Below, piece by piece: positions 38,797-48,484 of a DNA stretch of 64,000 bases. The DNA comes from Candidatus Marisimplicoccus framensis. GTDB lineage: Bacteria; Bacteroidota; Bacteroidia; Flavobacteriales; Flavobacteriaceae. The translations under genes and the position numbers were made by a program. The first letter of the stretch is position 1. Every line of letters begins with the position of its first letter. A model generated the notes under the pieces. The model was not told the DNA's origin. It ran no database searches and was given only the letters and a program-made list of their open reading frames with translations. Where the stretch lies: NCBI GenBank assembly GCA_905182065.1, contig CAJIZN010000001.1, forward strand, positions 558,001 to 622,000, in the 5' to 3' direction.

Positions 38797-39361
38797 TTTC
38801 TATAAATTCTTTGATTAGTTTAAAAGCAATTTTTTTTGATTCGTTAAGATCACTATTTATTATAATATTATCAAATTTTGATGCAAAATCTAACTCATTT
38901 TCTGCCTTTTTTAGTCTAGTTTCAATTTCATCATTTGAAATATCACCTCTATCAATTAATCTTTTCTTTAATATTTTTAGACTTGGTGGCATAACGAAAA
39001 CTGAAAGAGTTTCCAAAGGAAACATCTCCTTTATATTGACTCCCCCTTCAACATCTATATCAAAAATTACAATTTTATTATCATCCCAGATTCTATTTAA
39101 TTCAGATTTAAGTGTGCCATAAAAAACTCCACCATAAACTTCTTCATACTCTACAAATTTTTGAGTATTAATTTTCTCTTTGAACTCTAAATCACTTAAA
39201 AAATAATAATCTTCACCATTTTTCTCCTTACCTCGAGGTTTTCTTGAAGTAGCAGAAATAGAAAATTCAATTTTATTGAACATAGAAAGTAAATACTTGA
39301 CTAAAGTTGTCTTACCTGCTCCAGAGGGTGCTGAAAAAACAATAAGTTTTTTACTATTCAT
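38789..39361 (-). CDS. gmk: Guanylate kinase
   Basis: A 190-residue kinase turning GMP into GDP. The P-loop reads FSAPSGAGKTTL, followed by SATSRKPRGKEKNGEDYYF, the GMP-binding block, and VIFDIDVEGG. Overlaps yicC by 1 nt and nadD by 8 nt. Confidence 0.97.
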   Translation of the reverse strand: MNSKKLIVFSAPSGAGKTTLVKYLLSMFNKIEFSISATSRKPRGKEKNGEDYYFLSDLEFKEKINTQKFVEYEEVYGGVFYGTLKSELNRIWDDNKIVIFDIDVEGGVNIKEMFPLETLSVFVMPPSLKILKKRLIDRGDISNDEIETRLKKAENELDFASKFDNIIINSDLNESKKIAFKLIKEFIENE

Positions 39362-40215
39362 TATAATATATTTAGAACATTTTCTTTAATCTTTTCAAGT
39401 TCTTCTTTCATATTAACCACCATACTTTGAATCTCAAAATTATTAGCTTTTGAGCCGATAGTATTAATCTCTCTGCCGATTTCTTGAGAAATAAATGAAA
39501 GTTTCTTTCCTTTAATTTCTTTGTTTTTCATTTCTGAAGAAAAAAACTTTAAATGATGTTGCAATCTTACGATTTCTTCATTTATATCCAATTTTTCAAT
39601 ATAATATATTATTTCCTGCTCTAATCTAGATTTATCATACTTATCATTAAGTTCATTAAAATAAGACTTGAATTTTTTTTTCTTATCCTTAATTCTATTT
39701 GATTCAACAGAAACTACTTTGTTTATATAGTTATTTATCTTGGAGATACTTTTTTTTAAATCCTTACCTATAGCTTCACCTTCAGTCCTTCTGTATTTTA
39801 TTTGTTTTTGAATAACCTTATCTAAAAGTATTTTAATCTTTTTTTCTTCACTTTTATTAAAAGTAATATTTGAGTTTATATAACTATTTCCTATTAATAA
39901 ATTAGAAATAATCTGAGATTCATCAATTTTAAAATCTTTTCTGAGTTCCTTTATATATGCCTTAATTTTTGATTTATTAAAAGGGATTAAAAGATCTTCA
40001 TTAGTATCTTCTATATCAAGAATTACATCAACCTTACCCTTGATTAGTTTTTCTTTAACAGACTTTCTTAAATATTCTCCAATAAAAGAAAATGATTCAT
40101 GAACTTTGAGATTGATATCAAGTCCTTTTGAATTAAGTGTTCGAATTTCAATGACTATTTTATTACTATTTATAAGCTTCTCTTCTCGTCCGAAGCCAGT
40201 CATTGAATGTATCAT
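39361..40215 (-). CDS. YicC family endoribonuclease-like protein
   Basis: A 284-residue protein with the YicC N-terminus MIHSMTGFGREEKL and the C-terminal DUF1732 block FISQEIGREINTIGSKAN. E. coli YicC (YicC/YloC family) is reported to act in RNA cleavage. The order yicC-gmk-nadD is usual in Bacteroidota. A long lysine-rich central part is typical of AT-rich genomes. Confidence 0.93.
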   Translation of the reverse strand: MIHSMTGFGREEKLINSNKIVIEIRTLNSKGLDINLKVHESFSFIGEYLRKSVKEKLIKGKVDVILDIEDTNEDLLIPFNKSKIKAYIKELRKDFKIDESQIISNLLIGNSYINSNITFNKSEEKKIKILLDKVIQKQIKYRRTEGEAIGKDLKKSISKINNYINKVVSVESNRIKDKKKKFKSYFNELNDKYDKSRLEQEIIYYIEKLDINEEIVRLQHHLKFFSSEMKNKEIKGKKLSFISQEIGREINTIGSKANNFEIQSMVVNMKEELEKIKENVLNIL

Positions 40216-40224
40216 ATTAAAGTT

Positions 40225-40976
40225 TTAAAATTCCCTGATTTTTATATTTCTAAATTTAACATTATTTCCATGATCTTGAAGAGAAATTTTACCAGTTTTA
40301 TATGTCCCAAATGTTGGAGCATAGGTAGCATCAGGTCTTGTAGTTTGGGGGTTAAATTTAGATTTAGATACTAATTCATCCCATTCATTGCCTGATAAAG
40401 GATACGTATATGCTATTTCACCATTCATTTTTATTATTCCAAGATTATTAGAATGATCAATTTTTATTAAAACATGATTCCAATTACCATGATTTTTTAC
40501 CTCTAAGTTTTTGTTGTCTGAACTAACTAGATCAAAGAGTGAGGGAGCCATGTGCAGTTCTGTTGAGGTATAATAATTTTCATTATCCAAAATTTGAATT
40601 TCAGGTCCAGTTTTAAATGGTGCATCAAATTCATCAAGTTCTTTAACCCCATATAATATTCCGCTATTTCCATTTTTGGAAATATTCCATTCAATTGAAA
40701 GTTCAAAATTAGTATACTCTTTATCTGTAACTAGGTCTTGTCCAAATTCTTCGTTGTTAGTAAATATTAACTCACCATTATTAATTGACCATTCACTTCC
40801 AATTGATTCAGCTTTATAAACATGCCATCCATTAAAAGTTTCACCATCAAATATGTATTCCCATTTTGGAGATGTTTCAGTATTACAACTGATTAATAGG
40901 GTCAATAGAATTAAGAGAGATAGACTGAGTACTAAATGCTTTAACTGTTCTTAGGTAAATTATGTTTTTCTTTCAT
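40225..40976 (-). CDS. 3-keto-disaccharide hydrolase-like lipoprotein (DUF1080), copy 1 (one apparent 1-nt deletion near the start)
   Basis: A LamG-like sandwich protein with the DUF1080 start WEYIFDGETFNGWHVYKAE, then NGNSGILYGVKE and the end LQDHGNNVKFRNIKIREF. Proteins of this family hydrolyse 3-keto-glycosides. In the literal frame only a TTG (40905) is available, inside the signal peptide. Reading upstream, ATG at 40976 begins MKEKHNLPKNS in another frame, and one missing T near 40945 would join it to LKHLVLSLSLLILL and the lipobox LLISC, giving 250 residues. It lies downstream of the second DUF1080 gene on the same strand, about 80 nt away. Confidence 0.85.
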
Positions 40977-41056
40977 GACAATATATATTTGAAGTTAAAT
41001 TATCAATTTAAATAATTAGTAAGAAAATTATCGCACTGCATTATCACTGCTTGTTA

Positions 41057-41782
41057 CTATAATTCTTTGATTTTAATATTTCTATACCTAACTGTATGAC
41101 CATGATCCTGCAAACCAATACTTCCTGTTTTAAATTTACCGAAAAACGGGGCATATGTAAAAAATGAATGTTCAGGCCTTAAATTTTCATAGTAATTATC
41201 ATCACTAAATTTTGATCTTGAAACCATTTTATCCCACTCCTCACCATATAATGGAAAAGAGTATACTTTCTCACCGTTAAATGTAATTGAGCCAATATTT
41301 TTCTCATGATCAACTTTTAAAAGAAGGTGATTCCATTCACCATATTTATTGTATTTAATCTTACCAATTGGTTTAAGATCATAAAGAGCTGGAGCCTTAT
41401 GATATCTGTTAGCTGAAAAGTTATCATTATCAAGCACCTGAATCTCTGGTCCAGTTTTCCATGGTTGATTAACTTCAGGAATCTCAACAACTTTGAAAAA
41501 CACTCCACTATTACCACCCTTTACTATATTCCATTCAAGTGATAGTTCAAAATTCGTAAATTTTTTATCTGTAATTATATCATTACCTCTACTTAAATTA
41601 TCATTTTTAGAAGATAAAATTAACTCACCATTTTTTACTGACCATGAATCTCCAACTTCTCCACCATTATATTCATGCCAACCATTTAATGTCTCTCCGT
41701 CAAAAAGATAAGTCCATTCTGAATCCTGGGAAAATCCAATACTTGTTGTTAAAATTAAAAATGTTATTAATGTTTTTTTCAT
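41057..41782 (-). CDS. 3-keto-disaccharide hydrolase-like secreted protein (DUF1080), copy 2
   Basis: A 241-residue secreted protein: signal peptide KKTLITFLILTTSIGFSQ, then WTYLFDGETLNGWHEYNG, GGNSGVFFKVVEI, TGPEIQVLDND and the end LQDHGHTVRYRNIKIKEL. It is a clear paralogue of copy 1 but with a free, not lipid-anchored, N-terminus. The expected action is cleavage of 3-oxidised glycosides outside the cytoplasm. It follows the TIM-barrel gene by 2 nt. Confidence 0.9.
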   Translation of the reverse strand: MKKTLITFLILTTSIGFSQDSEWTYLFDGETLNGWHEYNGGEVGDSWSVKNGELILSSKNDNLSRGNDIITDKKFTNFELSLEWNIVKGGNSGVFFKVVEIPEVNQPWKTGPEIQVLDNDNFSANRYHKAPALYDLKPIGKIKYNKYGEWNHLLLKVDHEKNIGSITFNGEKVYSFPLYGEEWDKMVSRSKFSDDNYYENLRPEHSFFTYAPFFGKFKTGSIGLQDHGHTVRYRNIKIKEL

Positions 41783-41784
41783 AT

Positions 41785-42838
41785 TTAAATATTTAAAATG
41801 TTTCTTAAATCTTCATTATTTGTGTTTCCTCCTGCAAAGTCATCAAATTTTTTATCGGTACAATTAATAATTAAATCCTGAATTATTTTTGCACCTTCAG
41901 TTGCTCCTTGTTCAGGACTTTTAATACAACATTCCCATTCTAAAACTGCCCAAACATCACAACCGTATTGAGTTAGTTTAGAAAAAATAGTTTTAAAATC
42001 AATCTGACCATCCCCAAGTGATCTATATCTTCCAGCTCTATCAGCCCAATCTAGATATCCTCCAAAGGCTCCCTTTTTTACCAGTAGGATTAAATTCAGC
42101 ATCTTTTACATGAAAAGATTTTATAAACTCGTGATAATGATCAATATATGTTATATAGTCAAGCTGTTGAAGAATAAAATGACTAGGATCATAAAGTATA
42201 TTTACTCTTTTATGATTATTTGTAGCTTTCAGAAATCTTTCAAAGGTTATTCCATCATGAAGGTCTTCACCAGGATGAATTTCATAACATACATCAACCC
42301 CATTTTCATCAAATACATTTAAAATGGGTAGCCATCTTTTAGCTAATTCTTGAAAACCCATTTCAACAAGACCTTTGGGAGCTTGTGGCCATGGATGCCA
42401 TGTGTGCCATAAAAGTGCTCCTGAAAAAGTCGCATGAGTTTTAAGCCCTAGTCTTCTACTAGCAATTGCTGCTTTTTTAACTGTTTCAATAGCCCACTTC
42501 GTTCTCTCTTTGGGATTCTTTTTTAGGTTATCAGGGGCAAAATTATCAAACATTAAGTCATATGCTGGAGAAACTGCAACAAGTTGACCTTGAAGATGAG
42601 TTGATAATTCTGTTATTTCTAGTCCATAAGATTTTACTTTTCCTAAAAGTTCATCACAGTAGTCTTGACTATCAGATGCCTTATCTAAATCAATAAGTGA
42701 GGTTTCCCAAGTTGGAATTTGAATTCCTTTATAACCTAATTCAGATGCCCACTTACAAATCCCATCTAATGAATTAAATGGAGCAGTTTTATCTACAAAT
42801 TGGGCAAGAAATACTGCAGGTCCTTTTATTGTTTTCAT
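41785..42838 (-). CDS. Sugar phosphate isomerase/epimerase-like TIM-barrel protein (one apparent 1-nt insertion)
   Basis: A xylose-isomerase-like TIM barrel. The first part has YKGIQIPTWE, TELSTHLQGQL, CYEIHPGEDLHDG and FHVKDAEF, which place Glu/His/Asp metal ligands at strand ends. The literal frame runs on to 42041 after GKKGSLWRI; the true continuation is AFGGYLDWADRAGRYRSLGDG in the next frame, and removing one base at the AAAAAAGGG run near 42070 joins them to 350 residues. No signal peptide, so cytoplasmic. Members act as isomerases, epimerases or 3-keto-glycoside lyases; with its neighbours the last is plausible. Confidence 0.88.
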
Positions 42839-42839
42839 T

Positions 42840-43982
42840 TTAATTTCTATTTAATTTGACCCAAGTATTTCCATTATTATGAGATTCAACAGCTTTTTCA
42901 ATAAAAAGCATTCCTCTTAAACCATCATTTAAATTTGGGTACTCTCCTTCAAATTCTTTTTCACCTCTTATTTCCCTTCCAACACCATTATAGATATTTG
43001 CCATAGAGTCAAACACACCTTCTGGATGTCCAGGTGGAAGTTTAGTGGAAACTTTTGAAAAATTAGAATTATAATCATGACCAGGCTTTAAAACCTTAAG
43101 AGGTTCAGAGTCACTTAAGTGATGAAGATAATTAGGGTTTTCTTGTTGCCATTTTAGCCCTCCTTTACGTCCATATATTGCTACTGTAAAACAATTCTCT
43201 TCACCAGTTGCAATTTGACTAGCTCTAATGACTCCTTTAATATTATCAGAGAATCTGATTAAAATAGTACCATCAACATCCATTGGGTTATCGTCATATA
43301 CATAGTTTAGATCAGAAAGAAGTTCTTTTACTTCCATCCCTGTTACGTATTCTAGCATATTAAAGGCATGCGTTCCAATATCACCAATACAGCAACTAAT
43401 TCCAGATTTATCAGGTTGAAGTCTCCAAGTTTCAGATCGTTTTGTTTTATCATGGATTATTGGATTTATCCATCCTTGATAATATTGAAGATCTACACGT
43501 TGAACTTCGCCTATAACACCCTCTTTAATCATTTCTTTCATCTGTCTTATCATGGGATATCCAGTATAAGTATATGTTACAGCAAATGTTAATTTTTTTG
43601 ATTTATATATTCGCTCTAAGTCTTGAGCCTCTTCAAAAGTTGTAGTCATAGGTTTTTCACAAATGACACTAAAGTTATTTTCTAAAAGCTTTTTAGCCAT
43701 TGGATAATGAAGAAAATTAGGAGTCAGTATGGATACAACCTCAATCCTCTCACTTTCATCCTGCTTTAACTCTTCTTCAATCATCTTTTCATAGTCTTCG
43801 TAAATTCTATTTTCACTAAGACCTATTTCTTTTGCAAACTTTACATTTTCTGAAAAGTTCGGATTAAATACACCTCCAATAATTTCATAGCTATCATGCA
43901 TTGAAGAGGCTATTCTATGAACAATTCCAATTAATGAGTCTCCTCCTCCACCTAAAATACCTAACCTAATTTTATTTTTCAA
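42840..43982 (-). CDS. Gfo/Idh/MocA family oxidoreductase
   Basis: A 380-residue NAD(P)-dependent sugar dehydrogenase. N-terminal Rossmann motif RLGILGGGGDSLIG, then ILTPNFLHYPMAKKLL and CEKPMTTTFEEAQDLE (the EKP motif with the catalytic Lys), followed by the C-terminal substrate domain with CCIGDIGTHAFNMLEYVTG. Such enzymes oxidise or reduce sugar carbons, often C3. The gene overlaps the permease gene by 11 nt and is 1 nt from the TIM-barrel gene. No signal peptide. Confidence 0.92.
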   Translation of the reverse strand: MKNKIRLGILGGGGDSLIGIVHRIASSMHDSYEIIGGVFNPNFSENVKFAKEIGLSENRIYEDYEKMIEEELKQDESERIEVVSILTPNFLHYPMAKKLLENNFSVICEKPMTTTFEEAQDLERIYKSKKLTFAVTYTYTGYPMIRQMKEMIKEGVIGEVQRVDLQYYQGWINPIIHDKTKRSETWRLQPDKSGISCCIGDIGTHAFNMLEYVTGMEVKELLSDLNYVYDDNPMDVDGTILIRFSDNIKGVIRASQIATGEENCFTVAIYGRKGGLKWQQENPNYLHHLSDSEPLKVLKPGHDYNSNFSKVSTKLPPGHPEGVFDSMANIYNGVGREIRGEKEFEGEYPNLNDGLRGMLFIEKAVESHNNGNTWVKLNRN

Positions 43983-45180
43983 TTTCTATTTTTTCGTTTT
44001 TAAAAGTTAGAATAAAAAGAACTAAAACAACTGCCGCAAATATTGCTGGGTAAGTCCAGATTTGTGACCAGTCATGTCCTCCATCAATTACAAATTTATC
44101 AGTAATTCTTCCAGCCAATCTAAAACCAATTAACATACCAATGCCGTATGTAGCAAGTGCAATTAAACCTTGAGCAGCACTTTTGTATTTTTCGCCTGCT
44201 TTATAATCTGTATAAATTTGACCAGAAACAAAGAAAAAATCATAACATATTCCATGAAGAACAATTCCGAAAATTAACATCCACATGTTTGATCCAGTAT
44301 CTCCAAATGCAAACAGTACATATCTTAAACTCCAAGCTAACATACCTACAATTAAGGTTTTCTTTATTCCATATTTATTTAAAAACAGAGGTAGTAGTAG
44401 AATAAACAATGCCTCTGAAATTTGACCTAATGTCATAACTCCTGCAGCATTTTCAACTCCAAGCTCATTTAAAAACAGATTTGCATCTTGGTAGTAAAAT
44501 GCGAGAGGAATACATATTAGAATAGATGAGATAAAGAACACAAGATATCTTGTATCCTTAAGAAGTTTTAGTGCATCAAGACCAAGAATTTCTCTAAGAC
44601 TTGGACTTTCATTTGTTGCTTGAGGTGGAGTTTTAGGTAAAGAAAAACTAAACAAACCAAGAGTAACAGAAACAATAGCTGCCAGGTAAAATGTATATTC
44701 TAATTTTTGGCTTGACTCCCATCCAACTCCATAGCTAATAACAAGACCTGCAACAATCCAACCTATAGTCCCCCAAACTCTAATTTTTGGAAACTCTTTT
44801 GATGGGTTTTTCATTTGTCTAAATGCAATAGAATTAACCAAAGCTAAAGTGGGCATATAAAGAATCATGTAAATTAGAATATATGGGTAGAACTTATCAA
44901 ATCCAAGAGCTACAGAACACATAAATAAAAGCCCACCACCTAAAATATGAATTAGTGCAAGAATTTTTTCTGCATCAAAATATCGGTCTGCGATAAGTCC
45001 AATTATAAATGGAGCAACTATAGCTCCCCATGATTGAGTTTCATATGCTAAGGCAATATCTCCACCTGAAGCACTGAATGCTTGTGATAAAAATGTACCC
45101 ATTGTTACAAACCAACACCCCCAGATAAAAAACTCAAGGAACATCATTACACTTAATTTAAAGCTTGTTGTCTTATTCAT
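43972..45180 (-). CDS. MFS permease, nucleoside:H+ symporter (NupG)-like
   Basis: A 402-residue protein with about twelve transmembrane segments. It begins KLSVMMFLEFFIWGCWFVTM and carries AFRQMKNPSKEFPKIRVWG in the central loop, typical of the NHS branch of MFS. In Bacteroidota this branch is often found with sugar oxidoreductases and TIM-barrel isomerases, so the cargo here is more likely a (keto-)sugar than a nucleoside. That is inference from context. Confidence 0.88.
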   Translation of the reverse strand: MNKTTSFKLSVMMFLEFFIWGCWFVTMGTFLSQAFSASGGDIALAYETQSWGAIVAPFIIGLIADRYFDAEKILALIHILGGGLLFMCSVALGFDKFYPYILIYMILYMPTLALVNSIAFRQMKNPSKEFPKIRVWGTIGWIVAGLVISYGVGWESSQKLEYTFYLAAIVSVTLGLFSFSLPKTPPQATNESPSLREILGLDALKLLKDTRYLVFFISSILICIPLAFYYQDANLFLNELGVENAAGVMTLGQISEALFILLLPLFLNKYGIKKTLIVGMLAWSLRYVLFAFGDTGSNMWMLIFGIVLHGICYDFFFVSGQIYTDYKAGEKYKSAAQGLIALATYGIGMLIGFRLAGRITDKFVIDGGHDWSQIWTYPAIFAAVVLVLFILTFKNEKIEIEK

Positions 45181-45186
45181 ATTATT

Positions 45187-46137
45187 TTAAATTGATTGAC
45201 CAACCTTGATTAATAAATCTCTAGTTGCTTTAATTCCTTCAACTTCAGATAATCTTTCACCTTCATATTCAACTCCAATATACCCTGTATATCCAAAGCT
45301 TTTAACAATCTTCAACATCTTCATGTAATCAATAGTTTTTTCATCACCATTTTCATCAAAGTCATTTGATTTTGCACTTACAGCAAATGCCTTAGGCATC
45401 ATTTCTTCAACTCCTTTATAGAAGTCATATACTGTTTCACAAGTTCCGTCAAAAACAGAACCATATCCTTCGTCTGCCATACAAAAATTTCCAAAGTCAG
45501 GAAGTGTGCCTACATTATCCATGTTCACACCATTAATTGCATTCATTAGTTCAGGTATATTGGATGTAATTCTTCCATGATTTTCGACAATTACATTTAA
45601 CCCAGTTCCTTTTGCATGTTCTCCAAGTTTAGTTAGACTTTCTATTGAAAGAGCCTTCCAAGTTTCAATATCTTTTGATCCATATAAATTAAGTCTAACT
45701 GAAGAGCAATTCATTTCAGCTGCTGTATCTATCCAGAGCTTATGATTATCTATAGATATTAATCTTTGATCTTTATCTTCTCCTGCTAAATCTCCTTCTT
45801 CATCAATCATTATTAATACATTATCCATTCCATTATCAGATGCAAGTTGATTATTCTTTAAAATAAAGTTTTTAATACTAGAAGATTTGTCCTCACTTTT
45901 CATTACATCATCATAAAGTTGATTTACATATTCTAATCCAGTAAATCCTAGATCTTTAGATTTTTCTGCAAAAAGATAAGGAGACATTTCACCTCCTCTT
46001 ATAGCCTTGTTAAGTGACCATTGAGCAAGAGATAACTTAAAAAATATTTCTTTTTGACTCTCGCAGGATAAATATCCTAGGGATGATATTCCAAAAGCTC
46101 CTGTTGAAGCTAGTTTTATAAATTCTTTTCTTTTCAT
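45187..46137 (-). CDS. Exported sugar phosphate isomerase/epimerase-like TIM-barrel protein
   Basis: A 316-residue protein with an export signal: KRKEFIKLASTGAFG resembles a Tat motif with Lys-Arg in place of Arg-Arg, followed by a lipobox-like GYLSC. The rest is a xylose-isomerase-like barrel (SVRLNLYG, VIVENHGRI, LPDFGNFCM, YIGVEYEGE) with the usual Glu/His/Asp ligands. It should act in the periplasm, as folded protein. First gene of the leftward set, 6 nt before the permease, divergent from the GMC dehydrogenase by 99 nt. Activity unknown; 3-keto-glycoside elimination or isomerisation is a candidate. Confidence 0.88.
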   Translation of the reverse strand: MKRKEFIKLASTGAFGISSLGYLSCESQKEIFFKLSLAQWSLNKAIRGGEMSPYLFAEKSKDLGFTGLEYVNQLYDDVMKSEDKSSSIKNFILKNNQLASDNGMDNVLIMIDEEGDLAGEDKDQRLISIDNHKLWIDTAAEMNCSSVRLNLYGSKDIETWKALSIESLTKLGEHAKGTGLNVIVENHGRITSNIPELMNAINGVNMDNVGTLPDFGNFCMADEGYGSVFDGTCETVYDFYKGVEEMMPKAFAVSAKSNDFDENGDEKTIDYMKMLKIVKSFGYTGYIGVEYEGERLSEVEGIKATRDLLIKVGQSI

Positions 46138-46236
46138 TTCAGTGGGTTTTTTAGTCTACTATAAATATAAATTTAAATAATTAATTATTATTTAATTATT
46201 TAATGTTTAAATTGGAATTGATTTCTAATTAAAATT

Positions 46237-47944
46237 ATGGATAATAAATTTGACGCAATTGTTGTTGGTACCGGTATAAGTGGTGGATGGGCTGCAAAAG
46301 AATTGACAGAAAAAGGTTTAAAAACTCTTGTTCTTGAGAGAGGAAGGATGATTACACATGTAGACGATTATCATACTGCAAACATGGATCCATGGGATTT
46401 TGAAGGAGGTGACACGATAACTCGAGATGCATATAAAAGACAACCTAAACAGAGTAGAACTGGATATGTAAATAGAGAATCTTCAAGACATCTTTTTGTT
46501 GATGATTTGAAACACCCTTATAATGACGATAAAAATAAATTCAATTGGATTAGAGGATATCATTTAGGTGGAAGATCACTTACTTGGGGTAGACACACAT
46601 ACAGATTAAGCGAATTTGATTTTGAAGCGAATTTGAAAGATGGAATTGGTGTTGATTGGCCAATTAGATATAAAGATATAGCACCTTGGTATGATTATGT
46701 CGAAGAATACATTGGAGTTCAAGGAAGACCAGAAGGACTCCCTCAATTTCCAGATGGAAAATTCTTAAAGCCATTCGACCTAAATGTTTTAGAAAATCAT
46801 ATGAGAAACAGTATAGCTAAAAACTTCAATGATGGAAGAATACTTTCAAATGCTAGAACTGCTCATATTACTGAAGGAACAAAGCCTGGTCTTGGAAGAG
46901 TTACCTGCCAATATAGAAACAGATGTATGAGAGGATGTCCTTATGGAGCTTACTTTAGTAGTAATTCATCAACCTTACCTGCTGCAGAGGCAACCGGAAA
47001 CATGACATTGATGCCAAATTCAATTGTCCATGAAATTATTTATGATGAAGAAAATAAAAAAGCTAAAGGTGTTAGGGTCATAGATGCAGAAAATAATCAA
47101 TCATATGAGTATTATGCTAAAGTAATTTTCTTGTGTTCTTCTACAGTTCCAACGACATCAATTTTGATGCAATCAAAATCAAATAGATTTCCAAATGGAA
47201 TGGGGAATGACTCTGGAGAATTAGGCCACAACATAATGGACCATCATTTTCAGGTTGGAGCTTCAGGAACATTTGATGGTTTTAAAAATAAAACAACATA
47301 TGGAAGAAAACCTGCAGGATTCTTTATTCCTAGATTTAGAAATATTGGTGGAAGTACTAATAGGAAAGATTTTATTAGAGGTTATGGTTATCAAGGAGGA
47401 GCAAATAGAGGGTTTATGAGCATAGCAGACAGCAAAGAAGAACTTGTTTCTTATGGCCCAAGATTTAAAGAAAATATTGTTAAGCAGAGATGAATGGACA
47501 GCAAGCATGAATGGTTTTGGTGAGATCCTTCCATATCATGATAATAAAATGACTCTGAATTATGAAAAAAAGGATCAGTGGGGATTACCTACTGTAACAT
47601 TTGATGCAAAAATTAGAGAAAATGAAATGACAATGAGAAAAGACATGAAGATTCAAGCACAAGAAATGCTTGAAAGATCTGGATTTAAAAATGTGTCTGG
47701 ATATGAAAGTAAATATGTTTTTGGTAATGGAATTCATGAGATGGGAACTGCCAGAATGGGAAATGATCCAAAGACATCTGTGCTTAACGGTAACAATCAA
47801 ATTCATGATGTTAAAAATGTCTATGTTACTGATGGAGCATGTATGACTTCAGCAGGAAATCAAAATCCATCAATAACTTATATGGCATTAACAGCAAGAG
47901 CAGTAAATCATGCAGTGGAGGAATTAAACAAACAAAATATATAG
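46237..47944 (+). CDS. GMC oxidoreductase, FAD-dependent sugar dehydrogenase large subunit with Fe-S type Cys motif (one apparent frameshift)
   Basis: The FAD motif is DAIVVGTGISGGWAAKEL at residues 6-23. The C-terminal part has IHEMGTARMG and the GMC end signature CMTSAGNQNPSITYMAL. Cys224, Cys230 and Cys234 are spaced C-x5-C-x3-C (CQYRNRC and CMRGCPYGA), the spacing of the [3Fe-4S] ligands in bacterial FAD glucose dehydrogenase alpha subunits. The literal frame stops at 47493 after KENIVKQR; the next frame resumes DEWTASMNGFGEILPYHD, so one base too many near 47485 is inferred; repaired length is 568 residues. No signal peptide: export would be with the small subunit encoded next. Confidence 0.92.
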
Positions 47945-47946
47945 AA

Positions 47947-48484
47947 ATGGATAGAAGAACAGCATTAAAAAATATGGAGTTTCATTTGGATCAATTACTT
48001 TATCAACAGGAGTCTTATCTATTATTCAATCATGTCAAACAAATGATCTAAATTGGACACCTAAATTTTTTACAGCAAATAGAATTGGTTTTATGGACAG
48101 GATGCTTGAAATTATTATTCCTGAAACTGATACTCCTGGAGCTATATCTCTAAATCTTTCAAAATTTATAGATGCACATGTACAAAGAATATTTCATTAA
48201 AAAATCAAAATGATTTAAATCAAGAATTGATGAATTCATGAATTTCATTCTCAAAATGAAAATAAAAACACAATAGATGAATAGAATGATGAAATTAGAA
48301 AAGTACTTATCAAATCATCTAGATCAGATGAGTTTACTGAATCAATGGAAAAAATTATTCTGAAATATGTTCTTTTCTAAGACAGATGGGTGTTAATGCC
48401 TATAAGCTAACAGAATACGTTATGACTAACAAACTTGGCTACGTTCCAATTCCTGGATATTATGATGGAAATGTTGATGTCTAG
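47947..48484 (+). pseudogene. Gluconate 2-dehydrogenase subunit 3-like Tat-type small subunit, broken by several frameshifts
   Basis: The ATG at 47947 gives MDRRTALKNM, with a twin-arginine start. One G lost after ATGG at about 47978 moves the rest to another frame: GVSFGSITLSTGVLSIIQSC, then LNWTPKFFTANRIGFMDRML and IPETDTPGAISLNLSKFID, a block typical of gluconate 2-dehydrogenase subunit 3. More indels follow between 48200 and 48420; the last part reads YKLTEYVMTNKLGYVPIPG and stops at 48482-48484. In known FAD dehydrogenases this subunit carries the Tat signal for the whole complex. It is 2 nt behind the GMC gene. The colinear, conserved pieces suggest sequence error rather than decay. Confidence 0.8.

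Noticed and set aside
46138-46236. Operator in the divergent gap between the exported TIM-barrel gene and the GMC gene
   Set aside because: The gap is rich in TTAA-type repeats but shows no convincing palindrome above what this base composition gives by chance, and no regulator gene is adjacent.
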